Shown here: positions 1 to 6,680 of the stretch, piece by piece
Layout: each line of letters opens with the position of its first letter
How positions within the stretch are numbered: the stretch's first letter is position 1
NCBI GenBank assembly: GCA_002335345.1
Contig: DDCS01000119.1
Coordinates: 1 to 9,575, forward strand
Reading direction: 5' to 3'
Length of the DNA stretch: 9,575 nt
DNA from: Flavobacteriaceae bacterium UBA2000
GTDB lineage: Bacteria; Bacteroidota; Bacteroidia; Flavobacteriales; Flavobacteriaceae
Notes under the pieces: generated by a model
Told to the model about the DNA's origin: nothing
The model's input: the letters and a program-made list of their open reading frames with translations, nothing else
Database searches by the model: none
Program-made: the position numbers and the translations under genes

Positions 1-89
1 CTATCATTTCTATCGTTTTTTTAGTGCTGGCCAATAAGGCCATCAAAAGGGATGAGGACCTCGTAAAATCTGTCGATCGATTGCGCTAA
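1..89 (+). CDS. DUF4293 family protein, C-terminal end only (partial)
   Basis: An open frame enters from the left edge and stops at TAA 87-89, giving 28 complete codons. It starts with a hydrophobic stretch (IISIVFLVLA) and continues into a charged tail (NKAIKRDEDLVKSVDRLR). This looks like the last membrane helix of a DUF4293 protein, a small four-helix membrane protein of Bacteroidetes whose C-terminus typically reads like LANRAIxKDExLVxSxDRLR. The assignment rests on recalled family resemblance of this short tail and on the terminator that follows. DUF4293 proteins have no established function. In flavobacteria such genes often sit between rho and the metallophosphoesterase/truA genes, which fits what follows here. 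The rest of the gene lies outside the window. Confidence 0.62.
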   Translation, partial: IISIVFLVLANKAIKRDEDLVKSVDRLR

Positions 90-114
90 CCCCTTTAGTA
101 TATTTATTAGTGCG

Positions 115-150
115 AAAACCCTCAAAACATGCCATTTTGAGGGTTTTTTT
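115..150. terminator. Rho-independent terminator, probably bidirectional
   Basis: A perfect 13-bp inverted repeat pairs 115-127 (AAAACCCTCAAAA) with 135-147 (TTTTGAGGGTTTT) around a 7-base loop, and T residues run to 150. It lies 26 bases after the stop of the DUF4293 gene (+) and 25 bases beyond the stop of the metallophosphoesterase (-). The A-run on the left arm becomes a T-run on the minus strand, so one hairpin could end both convergent transcripts. Confidence 0.87.
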
Positions 151-174
151 ATGAGACCATAAGTGGAGCGCGTT

Positions 175-666
175 CTAGCGCTTGTATTCTAAAACTTCGA
201 GGTCCTTTATTTGGCCCTGTTCTATTTTAAAACGAAGCATCGTTCGCGCTTTATGAAATCCGTTACGCCCAATGGCTCCAGGATTCATGTGTAAATGGCC
301 GTATTTAGGATCACGCATCACCTTTAAAATATGAGAATGCCCACAGATCACCAGATTTGGCTGATGTTGTTCCAAAGCTTTTCTTGTGGTGGCGTTATAG
401 CGGCCGGGGTAGCCGGCGATATGCGTCATATAAACGCGGATCCCTTCACAATCAAAAATCAACTCTTTAGGGAATTCGGCGCGTATCGTGGCCTGGTCAA
501 TATTTCCATAAACCGCTTTTAATGGGGCGCTTTGTTTCAGGGCATCGGTCACGCTTATGGCGCCAATATCTCCAGCGTGCCAGACCTGGTCCACCTCGCT
601 AGCCCGTTTAAGGACGATATCATCGATATCAGAATGAGTGTCGCTAAGCAGAAGTATTTTTGGCAT
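175..666 (-). CDS. YfcE/MJ0936-type metallophosphoesterase
   Basis: This is a 163-residue cytoplasmic calcineurin-like phosphoesterase of the small YfcE/MJ0936 group, which hydrolyses phosphodiesters using two metal ions. The complete metal-site motif series is present in order: D9 and H11 (SDTH), G32-D33 (HAGD), G54-N55 (GNID), H82 (THIAG) and G109-H-S-H112. An NPG turn at 128-130 matches the family's usual NPGS. The length is normal for the family and there is no signal peptide or membrane segment. The ATG at 664-666 begins directly with the first beta strand (MPKILLLSDTH), so the start is secure. It is a single gene, convergent with the DUF4293 gene and divergent from truA. The physiological substrate cannot be read from the sequence; YfcE-type enzymes act on model phosphodiesters in vitro. 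The family assignment is firm, the specific function is not. Confidence 0.93.
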   Translation of the reverse strand: MPKILLLSDTHSDIDDIVLKRASEVDQVWHAGDIGAISVTDALKQSAPLKAVYGNIDQATIRAEFPKELIFDCEGIRVYMTHIAGYPGRYNATTRKALEQHQPNLVICGHSHILKVMRDPKYGHLHMNPGAIGRNGFHKARTMLRFKIEQGQIKDLEVLEYKR

Positions 667-700
667 GGATTAAAGTTACGCCATTAATTGAATCAGCGGG

Positions 701-730
701 TTTAGTGCTCTGACATAATTTGTAAATTTG
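701..730 (+). promoter_or_regulatory. Candidate Bacteroidetes-type promoter for truA
   Basis: TAAATTTG at 723-730 is a full match to the Bacteroidetes -7 consensus TAnnTTTG, with the truA ATG 17 bases further on. The -33 side is weak: TTTAG at 701-705 lies 17 bases upstream where TTG is expected. It lies in the 81-base divergent region between the metallophosphoesterase and truA. A near match on the opposite strand (TAACTTTA, plus-strand 671-678) abuts the metallophosphoesterase start but has no good -33 partner. Confidence 0.4.
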
Positions 731-747
731 TCCTTCAGCAAAATATC

Positions 748-1491
748 ATGAGATACTTTATTGAATTGGCTTATCAGGGAGCGGCGTATAGCGGGTGGCA
801 ACGTCAGCCCAATGCCCCTAGTGTGCAGCAAACCCTCGAACAAGCCCTGAGTGTTTTGCTTAAGTCGGAAATTTCCATTGTAGGCGCAGGAAGGACTGAT
901 GCGGGGGTGCATGCGCGACAAATGTTTGCGCATTGCGACATTGAAGCCGCCTTTGATCACGAGCAATTGAAGGAGCGTTTGAACAATTACCTGCCTGTGG
1001 ATGTGGTGATTTATCGAATTTTTCCTGTAAGCCCAGAAAGCCATGCCCGCTTTGATGCCACGGCCAGAACATACGAGTACTGGCTCACGCTGGGAAAAGA
1101 CCCCTTTTTATACCAAGGGGCTTATGCCATTCACAAAACGCCCGACTTTGATTTGATGAATCAAGTGGCTCAAAAATTATTGAGTCACCGCGATTTTCAA
1201 TGTTTTTCCAAATCGAGGACCGATGTGATGACTTATAACTGTGCCGTGCATCATGCCCAGTGGACTCAGCGGGACGGTATTTGGGTCTTTACCATTACTG
1301 CAGATCGTTTTTTGCGCAATATGGTTCGTGCAGTAGTGGGTACGCTGTTAGAAGTCGGCTGGGGTAAAATGCAGCAGGACCATTTTGACCAGGTACTGCA
1401 GAGTAAAAACAGATCGTCTGCCGGACCTTCAGTTCCGGGACATGCCCTATATTTGACAAAAATTGATTACCCGAAGACCATCGTGTCTTAA
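748..1491 (+). CDS. truA: tRNA pseudouridine synthase A (positions 38-40)
   Basis: TruA converts uridines 38-40 in the anticodon arm of many tRNAs to pseudouridine. The 247-residue length is typical. The N-terminus MRYFIELAYQGAAYSGWQRQ is the standard first strand and Y/F-G-W-Q motif. GRTDAGVHA at 48-56 carries the catalytic aspartate D51. RFDATARTYEY (101-111) and DRFLRNMVRAVVGTL (186-200) are the conserved RNA-binding and core motifs. AGPSVPGHALYL (225-236) is the usual C-terminal signature. The ATG at 748 places the first strand exactly at the N-terminus. An ABC exporter gene follows 11 bases after the stop, so the two are probably co-transcribed, although no functional link is known. Nothing is missing or broken. 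Confidence 0.98.
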   Translation: MRYFIELAYQGAAYSGWQRQPNAPSVQQTLEQALSVLLKSEISIVGAGRTDAGVHARQMFAHCDIEAAFDHEQLKERLNNYLPVDVVIYRIFPVSPESHARFDATARTYEYWLTLGKDPFLYQGAYAIHKTPDFDLMNQVAQKLLSHRDFQCFSKSRTDVMTYNCAVHHAQWTQRDGIWVFTITADRFLRNMVRAVVGTLLEVGWGKMQQDHFDQVLQSKNRSSAGPSVPGHALYLTKIDYPKTIVS

Positions 1492-1502
1492 ATCATCAAC
1501 AT

Positions 1503-3284
1503 ATGGCGAAATCCAGCGGTTCTGCATTTGATTTTAAGCTCTTTATGCGCTTGTTGAGCTTTACAAGGCCCTATCGAGGGACTTTTATTTTTGTAGCTTT
1601 CGCCGCTGTCGGACTTTCTGTGGCCGGTCTTTTGGGGCCTATTTTTCTCAAGAACACCATTGATCTAGGGATGATTCCCAAGGATTATTCCACGATGCTT
1701 TTTTACATTGGGCTCATCGTGGTGGCGTTGGTCCTGGAGGTAGTTTTTCAATTTAGTTTTATCTATTACGCAAACTGGCTCGGGCAGACGGTAATTCGCG
1801 ACTTGCGGATTAAGCTTTTTGGTAAAATGATGCGCTTTAAAATGGCCTATTTTGATAAAAGTGCCGTGGGACGACTCACCACCAGAACCGTCAATGACAT
1901 TGAGACCATTGCCAGTATCTTTAGTGAAGGACTCTTTACCATTGCCAGTGATGTATTAAAAATGTTGGTCATCGCAATCTATATGCTTTATGAGAGCTGG
2001 CCGCTGGCGTTGATTTCGTTTTCTATTTTGCCGATACTGATTTATGCGACGCGTTTATTTCAACGCGCTATGAAAGGCGCTTTTGAGGAGGTGCGCAATC
2101 AAGTGGCGAACCTGAACACCTTTGTTCAAGAGCGGATTACAGGGATGAAAATTGTTCAGATTTTTGTGCGTGAGCAAACCGAGTACGACACCTTTGTCGC
2201 CATTAATAAAGAACACCGTAAAGCTTGGATTAAAACCGTTTGGTACAACAGTATCTTTTTTCCGATCGCAGAAATTTCTGGATCAGTGGCTTTGGGACTG
2301 ATTGTATGGTATGGCGGGATGAATGTGCTCCCGGCCGATGTTGTTTCTGATTCTGGAATGACGCTAGGGTTGATTACCGCGTTTGTTCAACTCAGCCAAA
2401 TGCTATTTAGACCCCTGCGCATGATTGCCGATAAGTTTAACACACTGCAGATGGGCATGGTGGCTGCAAATCGTGTGTTTGAAATTTTAGACACCCAGGC
2501 CCACATTCAAGATCAAGGAACACAGGTAGCACACGACATTCAGGGGAATATTGAATTTAAGAACGTTCATTTTGGCTATAATCCAAATGAACCCGTAATA
2601 AAAGACATTAATTTCTCTGTGGATGCCGGGCAGACGATTGCGCTGGTTGGGGCTACAGGGGCTGGAAAATCTACGATAATTAATTTGTTGACTCGATTTT
2701 ACGAGATCGATAAGGGACAAATCAATGTGGACGGTGTTGCTATTAAGGATTATACTTTGGCTGGTCTGCGCGGTCATATCGCCGTGGTGCTTCAGGATGT
2801 GTTTTTGTTTGCCGATACCATTTTACAAAACATCACATTAGGGGACCCTGAGATTACCGAGGAAATGGTTGTCGCGGCTGCCCAGGAGATCGGTGTCCAT
2901 GATTTTATTTGCAGTCTGCCCCAGGGCTATCACTATAATGTTAAAGAACGCGGGACCACCCTTTCTTCAGGTCAAAGACAATTGATTGCATTTTTACGCG
3001 CCTTTGTCAGTAAGCCCAGTATTTTAATTTTGGATGAGGCGACCTCTTCTGTAGACAGCTACTCTGAGGAATTGATTCAAAATGCCACGGATCGCATTAC
3101 ACAAGGACGCACTTCGATTGTGATTGCTCATCGATTGGCCACCATTCAAAAGGCAGATCAAATTTTAGTCATGGAGCAGGGGCATATCGTGGAGCGTGGA
3201 ACGCATGCCGATCTTATAAAAAAGGAACAAGGGCCCTACAAATCACTTTACGAGGTACAATTTTTGGCCCAGCCAGAGCCATAA
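1503..3284 (+). CDS. MsbA-like ABC exporter, fused membrane and ATPase domains
   Basis: This 593-residue half-transporter has an N-terminal six-helix exporter membrane domain (about 28-305) and a C-terminal ATPase domain (about 350-585). It is expected to act as a dimer in the inner membrane. ATPase motifs are complete: Walker A GATGAGKST 383-391, Q-loop Q431 in VLQDVFLF, signature LSSGQ 487-491, Walker B ILILDE with catalytic E512, D-loop SSVD 515-518 and switch histidine H543 (IAHRL). Because both catalytic residues are canonical, a homodimer would have two active sites. Coupling-helix regions such as FGKMMRFKMAYFDKSAVGRL (106-125) match the MsbA/multidrug exporter family. The signature neighbourhood LSSGQRQLIAFLRA is a common Bacteroidetes variant. 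Substrate is not readable: lipid A-type lipids or drugs are the family precedents. It is probably co-transcribed with truA. No clear terminator is visible in the 36 bases before the convergent cdaA end. Confidence 0.95.
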   Translation: MAKSSGSAFDFKLFMRLLSFTRPYRGTFIFVAFAAVGLSVAGLLGPIFLKNTIDLGMIPKDYSTMLFYIGLIVVALVLEVVFQFSFIYYANWLGQTVIRDLRIKLFGKMMRFKMAYFDKSAVGRLTTRTVNDIETIASIFSEGLFTIASDVLKMLVIAIYMLYESWPLALISFSILPILIYATRLFQRAMKGAFEEVRNQVANLNTFVQERITGMKIVQIFVREQTEYDTFVAINKEHRKAWIKTVWYNSIFFPIAEISGSVALGLIVWYGGMNVLPADVVSDSGMTLGLITAFVQLSQMLFRPLRMIADKFNTLQMGMVAANRVFEILDTQAHIQDQGTQVAHDIQGNIEFKNVHFGYNPNEPVIKDINFSVDAGQTIALVGATGAGKSTIINLLTRFYEIDKGQINVDGVAIKDYTLAGLRGHIAVVLQDVFLFADTILQNITLGDPEITEEMVVAAAQEIGVHDFICSLPQGYHYNVKERGTTLSSGQRQLIAFLRAFVSKPSILILDEATSSVDSYSEELIQNATDRITQGRTSIVIAHRLATIQKADQILVMEQGHIVERGTHADLIKKEQGPYKSLYEVQFLAQPEP

Positions 3285-3320
3285 CACGCCTATAAATTGC
3301 GGCAGTATTTCCGATTAAAC

Positions 3321-4094
3321 TTAAGCACTCAGGTCTTTGGCCAAAGTTCTTTCGAGCTCTTCTAAGTCTTTAAACAGAACAAAATCTCCCTCTTTTAAAT
3401 AGGATATTTGACCGCTCTCCTCTGAGACGACCAAGCAAACAGCGTCCGTTCTCTCGGTTATGCCTACCGCGGCTCTGTGTCTTAGACCAAAGCGGGCAGG
3501 AAGGTTAGTTTCGCTGGTGACCGGGAGGATCACCCGTGTGGCTTTTATTGTATTGTCTTCAATGATCAAGGCGCCGTCATGCAAGGGACTATTCTTGTAG
3601 AAAATACTCTCCAAGATGGGTTGATTCACTTCGACACTCATGGCGTCCCCCGTACTTTTTACAAAATCCAGACTATTGTTGCGCTGCAGCACGATAATGG
3701 CCCCTGTTTTTGATTGGGCCATTTTTTGACAGGCACTCAAAATGGCATGGATATCTGTATTAAAGGACGTATTAGGTCTGAGTTGAAAGCGCTTTAATAG
3801 TTTGCGACGTCCGGAAAAGTTTGTGGTCCCTAACATGAGCAAGAACTTGCGTATTTCTTGTTGAAAAACGACAATTAAGGCAAACATTCCAACGCCTAAA
3901 AACCCGCCAAGAATACGACTCAGCAATTGCATCTCCAAAAACTCAGTGAGCTTCCATGTCGCGTAAACCATCACAATTCCAATAAAGATATTGATGGCAA
4001 CGGTGCCTTTGACCAGACGATAGAGATAGAACAAAAGGAAAGCCACCAAAACGATGTCTACTATGTCCAAAATACGTATGTCGAAGAGTTCCAC
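3321..4094 (-). CDS. cdaA: Membrane diadenylate cyclase (CdaA type), GTG start
   Basis: CdaA condenses two ATP molecules to cyclic di-AMP, a second messenger tied in other bacteria to potassium, osmotic and cell-wall control. The 257 residues hold three N-terminal membrane helices (about 8-27, 32-50, 61-87) and a cytoplasmic DAC domain (about 110-250). The catalytic motifs DGA (173-175, in SPLHDGALII) and RHR (205-207, in GLRHRAAVGITE) are both intact. The start is GTG at 4092-4094. No ATG lies in frame between it and the upstream folP stop at 4119-4121, and the N-terminus MELFDIRILDIVDIVLV matches what the family shows. It lies 24 bases downstream of folP on the same strand, so it is probably in its operon. 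The Firmicutes partners cdaR and glmM are absent from the window. Confidence 0.95.
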   Translation of the reverse strand: MELFDIRILDIVDIVLVAFLLFYLYRLVKGTVAINIFIGIVMVYATWKLTEFLEMQLLSRILGGFLGVGMFALIVVFQQEIRKFLLMLGTTNFSGRRKLLKRFQLRPNTSFNTDIHAILSACQKMAQSKTGAIIVLQRNNSLDFVKSTGDAMSVEVNQPILESIFYKNSPLHDGALIIEDNTIKATRVILPVTSETNLPARFGLRHRAAVGITERTDAVCLVVSEESGQISYLKEGDFVLFKDLEELERTLAKDLSA

Positions 4095-4118
4095 GGAGCT
4101 ATTTTGATTTAAAGGTAC

Positions 4119-4943
4119 TTAATTTTTCAAGGCCCCTACGAGTTTAACGACTTCAATGGCTGGGGCTACGTCGTGCACCCTTAGGATGCTCGCCCCTTTG
4201 AGCAAGGCGATTGTATTTGCTGCCGTGGTGCCATTTAGTGCGTTTTCGGGATCGGTTTGAAGTAATTTGTAAATCATTGATTTTCTTGAAACGCCCACAA
4301 GTATTGGGGTGTTTAAAAGTTTTAGATGATCTAATTTCCCGAGTAAGGTATAATTCTGCGCTAAGTTCTTGGCGAATCCAAAGCCTGGATCGACGATCAG
4401 GTCATTCACCCCATGGGGTCTAATTTGTTTTAATTTTTTGGCCAGGTCTTGTGTGACCTCCATAACCACATTGTCGTAATCGGTAAGTGTGCTCATGGTT
4501 TGAGGAGTGCCTCTCATGTGCATTAAAATATAAGGCACTTGATGGCGTGCAGCAACTCGATAAATTTCTGGGTCACGGTCTCCCCCTGAGATATCATTAA
4601 TCATGGCGGCGCCGGAGTCTATCGCGGCTTTTGCGACCGCACTGCGAAAGGTGTCAATTGAAATTACGGCATCAGGAAAGGCCTTGACCACAGTGTTTAT
4701 CGTTGGAATGACCCGATTGAGTTCTTCTTGCTCAGACACCTCTGGGGCTCCTGGTCTGCTGCTATAGCCACCAATATCAATGAAACTAGCCCCGTTAAAA
4801 AGCATTTGCTCTACTCGGTCGAGTACGGCTTTAGGATTGCTGTAGCGTCCACCGTCATAAAAAGAGTCCGGGGTTTGATTTAAAATGCCCATGACCTTTG
4901 GGGTGTTTAAGTCGATAAGGGTGCCAGCACAATTGATGGTCAT
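4119..4943 (-). CDS. folP: Dihydropteroate synthase
   Basis: FolP joins 6-hydroxymethyl-dihydropterin diphosphate to p-aminobenzoate to make dihydropteroate in folate synthesis, and is the sulfonamide target. The 274-residue TIM-barrel protein has the standard motifs: MGILNQTPDSFYDGG (18-32, with N22), DIGGYSSRPGA (56-66), SIDTFRS (95-101, D97), NDISGG (116-121), MHMRGTP (141-147), DPGFGF (185-190), SRKS (219-222) and RVHDV (255-259). The sulfa-loop reads GGYSSRPG instead of the E. coli GGESTRPG, which is a common Bacteroidetes form. F28 and P64, two positions where resistance changes arise in E. coli, keep the sensitive-type residue. Thus the sequence gives no sign of classical target-site resistance. 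The ATG start (4941-4943) fits the family's N-terminus. It is upstream of cdaA in a two-gene unit and divergent from the DUF1599 gene. Confidence 0.97.
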   Translation of the reverse strand: MTINCAGTLIDLNTPKVMGILNQTPDSFYDGGRYSNPKAVLDRVEQMLFNGASFIDIGGYSSRPGAPEVSEQEELNRVIPTINTVVKAFPDAVISIDTFRSAVAKAAIDSGAAMINDISGGDRDPEIYRVAARHQVPYILMHMRGTPQTMSTLTDYDNVVMEVTQDLAKKLKQIRPHGVNDLIVDPGFGFAKNLAQNYTLLGKLDHLKLLNTPILVGVSRKSMIYKLLQTDPENALNGTTAANTIALLKGASILRVHDVAPAIEVVKLVGALKN

Positions 4944-4998
4944 GGTATTTTTTAAATTGATTTATTTGAGCGAAATTTACGCAAAATCTAAGATAAAC
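4944..4998. promoter_or_regulatory. AT-rich divergent spacer between folP and the DUF1599 gene
   Basis: These 55 bases separate two divergent start codons and must hold, or lie next to, both promoters. On the plus strand TTTG at 4965-4968 could be a -33 element, but the sequence 20 bases on (TAAGATAA, 4989-4996) is a poor -7. On the minus strand TAAATTTC (plus-strand 4972-4979) is one base from TAnnTTTG but lacks a -33 element. No inverted repeat suggestive of an operator stands out. The promoter function is inferred from gene orientation, not from a clear motif. Confidence 0.35.
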
Positions 4999-5559
4999 AT
5001 GTCCCTAACCGCAAAACAGTATGACGAGGTAATTCATGTGTGTCGTGACCTCTTTACCAAGAAAATGAGGGACTACGGAAGCGCCTGGCGTATTCTGCGT
5101 CTGCCTTCTTTGACCGATCAAATTTTTATTAAGGCACAACGCATCCGTGGTTTACAGCAAAACGCCCAGCGTCGTGTGGATGAAGGAGCCGTTTCAGAAT
5201 TTATGGGCATTATCAATTATTGCACTATGGCTTTAATTCAATTGAAATTGGGCGTGGTGGAGCAACCAGATTTGGATGTAGCCCGGGCCACGGCGCTATA
5301 CGACCAGGAGTTACAGATCACCAAATCCCTAATGATGGACAAAAATCATGATTACGGTGAAGCCTGGCGCGATATGCGGGTGAGCTCTTTGACCGACCTG
5401 ATTCTTCAAAAATTATTGCGGGTCAAACAAATCGAGGACAATCATGGCAAAACATTGGTCAGCGAGGGGATTGATGCCAATTATCAAGACATGATTAATT
5501 ACAGTGTTTTTGCCTTAATTCACTTGGGGATGGTCTCTGTAGAAGAACCTAATAAATAA
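4999..5559 (+). CDS. DUF1599 protein with two tandem copies of the domain
   Basis: This 186-residue soluble protein consists of two repeats of one domain, about residues 8-85 and 101-177. Both repeats share, in the same order, Y-D-x-x, K-x-x-x-D-Y-G-x-A-W-R (22-31 and 115-124), S-L-T-D-x-I/L (37-42 and 130-135), K-x-x-R (45-48 and 138-141), a second-helix I/M-I-N-Y (71-74 and 165-168) and A-L-I-x-L (78-82 and 172-176). This pattern matches DUF1599, which Pfam describes as nucleotide modification associated domain 1 and which is often double in Bacteroidetes. No enzyme activity is established to my knowledge. The start is placed at ATG 4999, where MSLTAKQYDEV begins just before repeat 1. A longer frame from 4885 would overlap the divergent folP start and add non-family residues. 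It leads a tight run with the next two genes (8-base gap). Confidence 0.88.
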   Translation: MSLTAKQYDEVIHVCRDLFTKKMRDYGSAWRILRLPSLTDQIFIKAQRIRGLQQNAQRRVDEGAVSEFMGIINYCTMALIQLKLGVVEQPDLDVARATALYDQELQITKSLMMDKNHDYGEAWRDMRVSSLTDLILQKLLRVKQIEDNHGKTLVSEGIDANYQDMINYSVFALIHLGMVSVEEPNK

Positions 5560-5567
5560 AGTTGACT

Positions 5568-6680
5568 ATGGCGTTAAAACGAATAATCACGGGGTTCAGT
5601 CAAGTTTTTGTCGGGGTGCTCTTTATTATTAGCGGGCTGATCAAGTTGAACGACCCCGTCGGATTTTCATTTAAGCTTCAGGATTACTTTGCTCCGGATG
5701 TATTAGACCTCGATTTTTTATCGCCCTACGCCTTGATGATTGCCGTTGTGGTGGTCTTGGTTGAGGTCGTTCTCGGCGTCATGCTCCTGGTAGGTTATGC
5801 TAAGAAATTGACCCTTTGGAGTTTGATGGCCATGATTGTGTTTTTTACGTTTTTGACCTTTTACTCGGCCTATTTTAATAAAGTAACCGATTGTGGTTGT
5901 TTTGGAGATGCCCTAAAACTTACCCCATGGGAGTCCTTTACCAAAGATGTGGTCCTGCTGATTTTTATTGGATGGCTTTTGTGGCAACAATCTTATCTCT
6001 ATACGGCCGGTACGGCCATAGTGCGCAGTAGCGCTGTTTTGTTGACTACAATTGCCTCTTTGGCCTTTGGATATCACGTGCTGATGCATTTGCCGGCGAT
6101 TGATTTTAGGCCTTATAAAATTGGTGCCGATATCGCTTTGGGCATGAGTGTGCCCCCTAATGTACCCGCTCCCATTATAGAGTATCGTTGGCAGTACGAG
6201 GGCCCTGACGGTCCTTTTGAACTGGTCAATACAACCGGGCGTGACCCACAGCCAGAGGGCGCTACCCGAACGGGGGTTGAAACTCGGTTTTTACGCCCCC
6301 CCTATGAACCACCGATTCATGATTTTACTATGGAGCGTGATGGAATGGATTACACTGAGGCGCTTTTGGCCGCGCCTAAGCTGGTGGTTGTTGTCGCTTA
6401 TAATTTGGCCGTTTCTGAGACCGCTGGATTTGCTTCGGTAAAAGAGGCGGTGGCTCGTGCGCGAAATGCTGGATATTCAGTGATCGGCTTATCGGCATCG
6501 GGTCCGGACGAGGTCAATGACTATAAATCGCGTTTTGGACTCGATATTGATTTTTATTTTTGCGATATGACCACCCTAAAGACCATTATTCGCAGTAATC
6601 CTGGGATCATGGAATGGCGTTCTGGGGTAATTCAGCAAAAACTTCATTGGTCGGATGCTCATCAACTAAAACTCGATTAA
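5568..6680 (+). CDS. BT_3928-type membrane protein: MauE/DoxX-like domain plus thioredoxin-like C-terminus
   Basis: This 370-residue protein has five predicted membrane helices (about 8-24, 55-77, 83-101, 125-140, 152-172) followed by a soluble domain. Helices 1-4 resemble MauE/DoxX proteins (ISGLIKLNDPVGFSFKLQDYF near the start), and TDCGCFGD (107-114) gives a Cys-x-Cys pair C109/C111. Charges (K4/R5, K79/K80, R153) follow the positive-inside rule with the N-terminus inside. That puts both the cysteine pair and the C-terminal domain outside the cytoplasm. The C-terminal domain (about 255-360) looks like a thioredoxin or peroxiredoxin fold, ending in TLKTIIRSNPG (336-346), but has no CxxC; C332 is its only cysteine. 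I start at ATG 5568 (MALKRIITGF); the TTG six bases upstream is a weaker choice. A role in extracytoplasmic redox or protein maturation is inferred from MauE and VKOR-like parallels, not shown. Confidence 0.85.
   Translation: MALKRIITGFSQVFVGVLFIISGLIKLNDPVGFSFKLQDYFAPDVLDLDFLSPYALMIAVVVVLVEVVLGVMLLVGYAKKLTLWSLMAMIVFFTFLTFYSAYFNKVTDCGCFGDALKLTPWESFTKDVVLLIFIGWLLWQQSYLYTAGTAIVRSSAVLLTTIASLAFGYHVLMHLPAIDFRPYKIGADIALGMSVPPNVPAPIIEYRWQYEGPDGPFELVNTTGRDPQPEGATRTGVETRFLRPPYEPPIHDFTMERDGMDYTEALLAAPKLVVVVAYNLAVSETAGFASVKEAVARARNAGYSVIGLSASGPDEVNDYKSRFGLDIDFYFCDMTTLKTIIRSNPGIMEWRSGVIQQKLHWSDAHQLKLD

Noticed and set aside
676..1044. Minus-strand open frame of 122 codons opposite truA
   Set aside because: It lies entirely antisense to the unambiguous truA gene and the divergent spacer, and its translation shows no recognisable domain.
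3285..3320. Terminator between the convergent exporter and cdaA ends
   Set aside because: No stem longer than a few bases and no T-run on either strand in these 36 bases.
4885..4998. Longer N-terminus for the DUF1599 protein from ATG 4885
   Set aside because: It would overlap the start of divergent folP by 59 bases and add 38 residues outside the repeat; ATG 4999 fits the family start.
5562..5567. TTG start two codons before ATG 5568 for the BT_3928-type gene
   Set aside because: ATG 5568 is a standard start and gives MALKRI, a normal beginning before the first membrane helix; the extra two residues add nothing.
6217..6441. 74-codon plus-strand frame inside the BT_3928-type gene
   Set aside because: It is out of frame within a well-supported gene and has no recognisable content.
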